Below are positions 6,378 to 10,803 of a stretch of DNA of 10,803 nucleotides, piece after piece (positions within the stretch are counted from its first letter, which is position 1; each line of letters starts with the position of its first letter). The DNA is taken from the NCBI GenBank assembly GCA_022561415.1, contig JADFRH010000041.1:1-10803 (forward strand). Direction: 5' to 3'. Both the position numbers and the translations under genes were made by a program. Source of the stretch: Planctomycetota bacterium. GTDB taxonomy: Bacteria; Planctomycetota; Phycisphaerae; UBA1845. The notes under the pieces are model-generated. The model was not told the origin of the DNA. It saw only the letters and a program-made list of their open reading frames with translations, and did not search any database.

Positions 6378-6983
6378 ATGCGCGAAGTCAAGAACGTGTT
6401 GACAACCGGCGAGGTGGCCAAGATCTGCAATGTGGCCCCGCGGACCGTGTCGAAATGGTTCGACAGCGGGCATCTGCGCGGATATCGCATCCCCGGCAGC
6501 AAGGACCGCCGCATCCCGCTCGACCAGCTCGTGCGCTTCATGCGCAGCCACAACATTCCACTCAACGGTCTCGAGAGCGGCCACACGCGCCTGTTAGTTC
6601 TCGACAGCGAAACCGGGATCGGCGAGGCGATCCGCTCGACCCTGACCGAGAAGGACGGGTACGAAGTCCTGGCGGCCACCTCCGCCATCGAGGCCGGGGC
6701 GATCGTTGAGCAGCATCGTCCGCACGTTTTTCTCGTCGACGTAACTCTGCCGGATGTGTCGCCGAAGGTCATCGCGCGTTTCATACGCTCGTTGCCCGAC
6801 CACGCACCGGTGAACCCGGCTTGCCGGGCGATCTGTCTGATCGGCATGGCCACCGACCTGAGTGATGCGCAGGGTCAGGCCCTGCTTCAGGACGGATTCC
6901 AGGGCTATTTGAGCAAGCCGTTCGAGACTTCCGCGCTGGTCCAACTGATCGATGCCGAAGTCGCAGCGACCGCAAGTGCCTGA
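6378..6983 (+). CDS. Helix-turn-helix (MerR/excisionase-like) protein with C-terminal receiver domain
   Basis: The 201-residue product begins with a winged HTH of the MerR/excisionase/BldC type (about 7-61): LTTGEVAKICNVAPRTVSKW, then FDSGHLRGYRIPGSKDRRIP and LDQLVRFM. This is the DNA-binding fold in which the second helix reads the major groove and the wing follows the RIP block. From about residue 72 a CheY-like receiver follows, with LLVLDSE (acidic D76), FLVDVTLPD (phospho-acceptor D121) and LSKPFE (conserved K180). The usual Ser/Thr after strand 4 is not obvious (CLIGMATD). The order is opposite to ordinary response regulators, which carry the receiver first. No sensor kinase is encoded in the window, so it would be an orphan response regulator. 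A palindrome and a structured leader just upstream suggest possible self-control. Domain calls are secure; target genes and signal are unknown. Confidence 0.9.
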   Translation: MREVKNVLTTGEVAKICNVAPRTVSKWFDSGHLRGYRIPGSKDRRIPLDQLVRFMRSHNIPLNGLESGHTRLLVLDSETGIGEAIRSTLTEKDGYEVLAATSAIEAGAIVEQHRPHVFLVDVTLPDVSPKVIARFIRSLPDHAPVNPACRAICLIGMATDLSDAQGQALLQDGFQGYLSKPFETSALVQLIDAEVAATASA

Positions 6984-7000
6984 CGTGGCACCGCACCCCT

Positions 7001-7825
7001 TCAAGGTCGCGCAAATCTGCCGGATCGGCTAATCGCAAGGAGCGACAGGGTAAGAACAGCGACCCCCCACGCGGAAAGGGTCGGGATTTCCACCGGGAGA
7101 CACGTGCAGTCGCCGGCGCACGATCCGGGGCAGTCGCCGAGATCTGCGCCATCACATTGCTCGATCGAGTCCTTCACGTTGTCCCCGCATGTTGCCGGAC
7201 TGCAATCGGTTCGACACGCATCGGGTCTAGTGTCCGAGTTGAATGAGCCTTCGTCACAGGCCTCGCCGGCGTCGAGCACCCCGTCGCCACACGGGTCGAT
7301 GTCTATCTCGGGAACGATGTTGATCGATGCAGTGCCGGCCAGAGTGCCGACGTTGTAAGACACGCCCACCACGAATGATCGATTTCCGTCATTGAGACCG
7401 TCGACAATGATCTGATGGTTTCCCGGCCTCAGACCCGCGACATCGACCACAATTGAGCCCAGCAAGTACGGGGGGTAAAAAACAGATATGGGATACCAGA
7501 AAGACTGCTGGGCCCGTAACTCATTCGCATAAACGCCGAGACCGGGGTTGAGGATCACCCAGTTGCAGTAGTCGGTGCAAGGGGACCAGTAATCGAATTC
7601 AAAAGAGACGAACGCCACATCGTCTGAGCCGAACAGGATAGCGTAAGCCCAGAACGCGCCACCAACGTCCTCAAGGTCGTAAATGAACACGTCGAACTTT
7701 ACCAGCGTGCTGTCACCGGCGGCCAGATCGACCGTCGCCTTCTCAGGCGAAAACATGACGACTCCGCTGCGTGCCGGCGCTTGAGCCAATCCGATCACCA
7801 GTATCGCAATCGAGAACGTTCTCAT
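7001..7825 (-). CDS. Secreted protein with Cys-rich repeats and IPTL-CTERM sorting signal
   Basis: The 274-residue product starts with a signal peptide, MRTFSIAILVIGLAQAPARS, with likely cleavage near residue 16-20. Residues about 22-175 look like an all-beta domain rich in aromatic residues, resembling the cohesin-like regions of planctomycete surface proteins; I could not assign it firmly. Residues 179-245 carry the CGDGVLDAGEACDEG and CGDNVKDSIEQCDG blocks typical of the Myxococcus Cys-rich repeat, which is probably disulfide-bonded outside the cell. The end, IPTLSAWGVAVLTLSLLAIS plus a short R-containing tail (247-274), is an IPTL-CTERM domain: the motif, a membrane helix and basic residues, recognised by an exosortase-type enzyme. 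GGAAG lies about 12 bases before the ATG. It converges on the regulator gene with only 17 bases between stop codons. No exosortase is in the window. Its role is unknown; a surface or matrix protein is likely. Confidence 0.85.
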   Translation of the reverse strand: MRTFSIAILVIGLAQAPARSGVVMFSPEKATVDLAAGDSTLVKFDVFIYDLEDVGGAFWAYAILFGSDDVAFVSFEFDYWSPCTDYCNWVILNPGLGVYANELRAQQSFWYPISVFYPPYLLGSIVVDVAGLRPGNHQIIVDGLNDGNRSFVVGVSYNVGTLAGTASINIVPEIDIDPCGDGVLDAGEACDEGSFNSDTRPDACRTDCSPATCGDNVKDSIEQCDGADLGDCPGSCAGDCTCLPVEIPTLSAWGVAVLTLSLLAISRSGRFARP

Positions 7826-7893
7826 AACGATTCGGCTTCCGACGCATCGGGCGGGGATACGCTGCTTGTCGGTGGCAAAACACCAACTCTACC

Positions 7894-7909
7894 AACATCT
7901 CGAGATGTT
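7894..7909. promoter_or_regulatory. Perfect 16-bp palindrome, possible operator
   Basis: AACATCTCGAGATGTT is a perfect inverted repeat without a loop, 69 bases upstream of the IPTL-CTERM start codon at 7825 and about 280 upstream of the mutase start. The lack of a loop favours a dimer-binding DNA site over an RNA hairpin. Which protein would bind it is unknown. Confidence 0.45.
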
Positions 7910-8182
7910 TTCACGGCCAGCTGGCAGAAAAGTCTGTCAATGCCGCCGTAGCATCACAGGTGTCTTCCGCCACCACCGCACGTTTTCAAGGCCGGGTAAA
8001 ATGACCCACGACCCAGCGTACCTTAGCGCAAGCGGAAGACGTCACGCGGCACGGTCCAGTTGACCCGCATGGGCTCCGATAATACGGTCGAGCCGTGCGG
8101 ATGAGCTGGGGCGGCATCGGCCGACCGGCAAGCCGGCTATGCTGGCCCCGCGCCAGGTTTCTCGTCACACTCCAAGTAATTC

Positions 8183-8187
8183 GGGAG
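8183..8187 (+). promoter_or_regulatory. Ribosome binding site of the phosphohexomutase gene
   Basis: GGGAG (continuing as GGGAGAAG) ends 5 bases before the ATG at 8193. It supports this start over an in-frame ATG at 8139, which lacks such a site. Confidence 0.65.
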
Positions 8188-8192
8188 AAGCA

Positions 8193-10544
8193 ATGACCGT
8201 TGTGTCCACCACGCAAGATCACGCCCTACTCGACCGCGCCGACGCGGGAATCACGGCCTATCTCCAAGCTCAGCGCGATGCTGGTCGCATCGAGGGGTCC
8301 TATTACGACGACGCCGTTGCCCAAACGATTCCGAACCTTCGCAAGTGGCTTTTGGCGGAAGAACTGGACACGATTTCGCCGGGCCTGCGTGACGGTCTGC
8401 GCGAGGCGATCGCCGGGCGCCAGTGGGAAGCACTGACCAATGCCTACTCCCGTGACGTGGCGTTCGGCACCGGCGGCATCCGTGAGAAAATGGGGGCCAC
8501 CCGCGACGTCGTATTGAAACTCAAGAAGGAGGGCATCCACGCGTCGATCATCAAGGGCCCCAACACGATCAACGACGTGATCTACCTGCTTACCTCGGCC
8601 GGCGTGGCCAAGTACGGGTTGCAGCGCAAGCCCCGCCTGCGGAGGGTCGTCATCGGTTTCGACAGCCGCGTGTGTGGGCAGGATTTCGCCGGAGCCATCG
8701 CGAGTTTGTTTCTGGCGTACGACTACACGGTCTTTCTGTTTGACGAGGCCTGTCTCTATCCGAGCGTGACCTATGCGGTGCCGACGCTGAAGGCAGACGC
8801 CGGCATTTTCATCTCGGCCAGCCACAACGACTTTCGCTACAACGGCTTCAAGCTGTCGTGCCAAAATGGTTCGCAGTTCGACCCGGCCGAGCGCGCCGAT
8901 TTATACAAGAACTTTATCCGCAAGGTCGACTTCGGCGACATCAAGACCATTTCATTCACCGACGCACCGCAGGAAAACCTCTGGTTCCTGGGCGGCGAGC
9001 CGAGCGCAAAAAGGCGCACCGTCAAGGGCGGAGACCTCGACGGGATGCCGCTCGCTGACCCGCTCGAAGACGTTGGCGACGGCTATGCCGGGCGCGAAGA
9101 CCGAATCATCGACCTGCACACGATGCACGCCAATCACATCAAGACGTTTATGCTGCGCAAGGAGATGATCCTGGGCGCCAAGCACCCGCTGTGCATCGGG
9201 TTCTCGGCCTTCAACGGCTCGGGGCGCAAGGCCGTGCCGCGATTGCTGGAGGAGATCGGGTTCTCCAACGTCAAGCGCATTATGAAACTCGACGCCCTCG
9301 ACGGGATGTTCCCCGCGTTCTGCAGCGATCCCGGTCATGAGCAGCAGCCCGACCCCGGCGACTGGCGAGCGGCCGACATCGCCGTGACGGCATTCAAGGA
9401 GGAATACCCCGGCGCCTGGGCCGACACCGACTTGATCATCGGCACGGACCCCGACGCCGACCGGTGCGGCGTCATTGTGAATCTGCCCGAGTCGCAGCGC
9501 AAAGCGTATCCTCATCCGGGAACCGGCGAGCTGCGCGACTACACGCTGCTGGCGGCCGACGATGTGTGGAGCCTCATTCTTTGGTACCGGCTCGACTACG
9601 AAGTCGAGCAGTTCGGCTGCGTACGCGAGGCGGGTCGGCAGTTCATCGTGCTGTCGCACACGACGACCGACGTGCTGACCTGCATCGCTCGCAAGTTCGG
9701 GATCGGCGTGCTCAAGACCTGGGTCGGCTTTGCGCAGCTAGCGGCCGCTACGCGCGCGGTCTGGGATCTGCACCAGGGCAACGACACCAAGGGCATCACC
9801 GAGGGCGGCAAGCTGCCGGTGTATGCGGAAGGTCGGCGCAACCGGGATGATGCCGTCTGCAATCGGACAATCCATTCCTGGGAGGGGATGGGTGATACGC
9901 GTCGGTGCTTCAACATTGCGGCGCTCGAGCAGAGCAACGGTTTTTCACTTCTGGGAGGCGTGCCGCCCGATGGGCGATCGCTCGGCGAGGGGGGGCACGT
10001 GCGCGACAAGGACGGCGCATTTGCGGCCGCCCTGGTGGCGGAGCTGGCGGCGTATGGCAAGGAGCAGGGCAAGACCATGCTCGATCTGATCGACGAAAAA
10101 CTCTTCCTCGATCCCGACATCGGGCTCTACGCCACACACTACGAGCCGGACCCGCTCGACGGCGAGTACGAAGGGTTGGCCGGTTACACCAAGAAGCGAG
10201 GCATTCTCGACCGGGTGGAAGCGATGCTGGCCGAGGTCGATTCCTCACCGCCGGTGCTCGGTGGGCTGAAAGTTTCCGGTGCCACCGCGTATCGAACCGG
10301 CAAGTACGACGCGATCAACTGGAAGGGATTCCCCGACGAGGGCTATCGGTTCTTCTTCGATGACGAGCGTCGATCTCACCTGACCATCCGTCCCTCAGGA
10401 ACCTCCAACGCACTTCGCTTTCATGTACAGCTCTTCTCAGGGCATCCCGCAAGAGACGAACTGATCAAACGCAAGGCTGAGCTGCGCGCAACTACCGTTC
10501 GCATGGTTAAGGATATTCGCGCGTTGATCGGCGCTAACACCTGA
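8193..10544 (+). CDS. Alpha-D-phosphohexomutase family enzyme (phosphoglucomutase/phosphomannomutase-like), extended form
   Basis: The 783-residue product carries all four landmarks of the phosphohexomutases, cytoplasmic enzymes that move a phosphate between C1 and C6 of a sugar (C1 and C5 for pentoses) through a phosphoserine. GTGGIREKMGATRD lies near residue 91. The active-site loop GIFISASHNDFRYNGFK holds catalytic Ser210. The magnesium loop GTDPDADR has D419, D421 and D423. The sugar-binding loop reads EQSNG (579-583) where many relatives have EES/EEA, and is followed by GGHVRDKDG. The phosphate-binding loop is RPSGTSNALRF (733-743). Layout is closest to the PGM2-type branch, but the protein is about 180 residues longer than most; part of the extra length lies between Ser210 and the metal loop. 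The altered EQS loop leaves the substrate open. It probably links glycolysis to glycogen or cell-envelope sugars. The HAD gene begins 6 bases downstream, so the two may be cotranscribed. Confidence 0.92.
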   Translation: MTVVSTTQDHALLDRADAGITAYLQAQRDAGRIEGSYYDDAVAQTIPNLRKWLLAEELDTISPGLRDGLREAIAGRQWEALTNAYSRDVAFGTGGIREKMGATRDVVLKLKKEGIHASIIKGPNTINDVIYLLTSAGVAKYGLQRKPRLRRVVIGFDSRVCGQDFAGAIASLFLAYDYTVFLFDEACLYPSVTYAVPTLKADAGIFISASHNDFRYNGFKLSCQNGSQFDPAERADLYKNFIRKVDFGDIKTISFTDAPQENLWFLGGEPSAKRRTVKGGDLDGMPLADPLEDVGDGYAGREDRIIDLHTMHANHIKTFMLRKEMILGAKHPLCIGFSAFNGSGRKAVPRLLEEIGFSNVKRIMKLDALDGMFPAFCSDPGHEQQPDPGDWRAADIAVTAFKEEYPGAWADTDLIIGTDPDADRCGVIVNLPESQRKAYPHPGTGELRDYTLLAADDVWSLILWYRLDYEVEQFGCVREAGRQFIVLSHTTTDVLTCIARKFGIGVLKTWVGFAQLAAATRAVWDLHQGNDTKGITEGGKLPVYAEGRRNRDDAVCNRTIHSWEGMGDTRRCFNIAALEQSNGFSLLGGVPPDGRSLGEGGHVRDKDGAFAAALVAELAAYGKEQGKTMLDLIDEKLFLDPDIGLYATHYEPDPLDGEYEGLAGYTKKRGILDRVEAMLAEVDSSPPVLGGLKVSGATAYRTGKYDAINWKGFPDEGYRFFFDDERRSHLTIRPSGTSNALRFHVQLFSGHPARDELIKRKAELRATTVRMVKDIRALIGANT

Positions 10545-10549
10545 CGGCG

Positions 10550-10803
10550 GTGGTGCACGAGGACCAGACCGAGCGACGCCCCGGCGACCTGACTGATGTA
10601 GTCGTCGCGTTCGACATCGACAACACTCTTCTTGACCCCGACGGAACTGCCTACGAGCAAACCGTGTCGGAGCTGCTTGATCGAGTCGTCCGTCTTGGCG
10701 AATCCCCTGTCGATCTCGTTCCGGAAGGCGCGGACCTCGTGACGGAGGCCACCCATCTCATGCCGGAATCCGATGAGAGAGGATTCCACGCGTTTGTCGA
10801 GGG
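10550..10803 (+). CDS. HAD-superfamily hydrolase, 5' end only
   Basis: A frame starts with GTG at 10550 (a second GTG follows at 10553; CTG at 10541 is also in frame) and stays open to the window edge. About 20 residues in, VVVAFDIDNTLLDPDG is HAD motif I: D22 would be the nucleophile and D24 the general acid/base. HAD enzymes are phosphatases or related phosphotransferases. The following text, AYEQTVSELLDRV, still fits a family protein; beyond about residue 40 it resembles nothing clear, and the opposite strand reads better. The gene may be broken or chimeric there. It follows the mutase by 5 bases, a likely operon partner, perhaps acting on a sugar phosphate (inference). No good ribosome binding site is seen. 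Confidence 0.55.
   Translation, partial: MVHEDQTERRPGDLTDVVVAFDIDNTLLDPDGTAYEQTVSELLDRVVRLGESPVDLVPEGADLVTEATHLMPESDERGFHAFVE
10664..10803 (-). pseudogene. Coiled-coil-like frame opposite the HAD gene, partial or relic
   Basis: Reading the minus strand from the window edge gives LDKRVESSLIGFRHEMGGLR, then HEVRAFRNEIDRGFAKTDDS and IKQLRHGL. This repeated FRxEM/LRxEV/FRxEIDRGFAKxDxSIKxL pattern is typical of small bacterial coiled-coil proteins of the type with repeated 'F-x-x-(V/I)-D-x-x-F' heptads. By hand count about 80% of codons end in G or C, against about 66% in the plus-strand frame over the same bases. After about 10664 the frame runs on, antisense to the HAD and mutase genes, and no longer looks like protein. 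It may be a displaced fragment joined to the HAD gene, or a chance antisense frame. Confidence 0.35.

Larger units (their letters stand above)
7826..8192. other. Divergent spacer between the IPTL-CTERM gene and the phosphohexomutase gene
   Basis: These 367 bases must hold the promoters for two genes leaving in opposite directions. The only striking element is the 16-bp palindrome at 7894-7909. Open frames inside it are short and match nothing. TTGACC (8060-8065) and GATAAT (8078-8083) occur together, but the 12-base gap is too short for a standard promoter. Confidence 0.6.

Noticed and set aside
6293..6380. Complete tRNA gene
   Set aside because: Only the acceptor 5' strand and D-arm text fit. 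No anticodon arm, T-arm or complementary 3' acceptor strand was found.
7866..8063. 65-codon plus frame in the divergent spacer
   Set aside because: It has no ribosome binding site, no recognisable motif, and runs through the palindrome and likely promoter region.
8060..8083. TTGACC ... GATAAT as a promoter for the phosphohexomutase
   Set aside because: The gap of 12 bases is far from the required 16-18, so the two boxes cannot work together as a standard promoter.
1..10803. CRISPR array, insertion sequence or toxin-antitoxin pair
   Set aside because: No spaced direct repeats of suitable length, no transposase signature and no small paired toxin/antitoxin frames were seen.

Overview
The window is GC-rich bacterial chromosome, most likely from a planctomycete, perhaps a Phycisphaerae-like lineage. 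This placement is inferred from four things: SecD and SecF fused in one very large protein with lineage-type insertions, an excisionase/MerR-like helix-turn-helix joined to a receiver domain, an IPTL-CTERM surface protein with myxococcal-type Cys-rich repeats, and a LysM anchor protein. No marker gene such as 16S rRNA is present to confirm it.

Layout. Positions 1-324 hold the 3' end of an RraA-family (HMG/CHA aldolase-like) gene. A small orphan C-terminal tail of a short-chain dehydrogenase follows at once (325-417). About 0.9 kb without an intact gene comes next; a short minus-strand frame inside it (584-787) looks like a decayed or tiny protein gene. The main gene is a 1275-residue SecDF fusion (1294-5121). 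Downstream on the same strand are a 28-bp heptamer repeat, a possible promoter, a membrane-anchored double-LysM protein (5334-6182), and an HTH + receiver regulator (6378-6983) with a structured, tRNA-like leader. A convergent gene (7825-7001, minus) encodes a secreted protein with an IPTL-CTERM sorting tail. After a 367-bp divergent spacer containing a perfect 16-bp palindrome comes a 783-residue phosphohexomutase (8193-10544). The window ends in the start of a HAD-type hydrolase (10550 on), which overlaps a coiled-coil-like frame on the other strand.

How the genes relate. SecDF uses the proton-motive force to help move proteins out of the cytoplasm. The LysM protein and the IPTL-CTERM protein are both exported products that would depend on Sec. 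The regulator and the sugar-phosphate mutase have no evident link to export. I see no complete defence system, mobile element, CRISPR array or biosynthetic cluster. The most unusual items are the enlarged SecF extracytoplasmic domain, the HTH-first receiver protein, the gene relics on both edges, and the palindromes and leader structures in the spacers.
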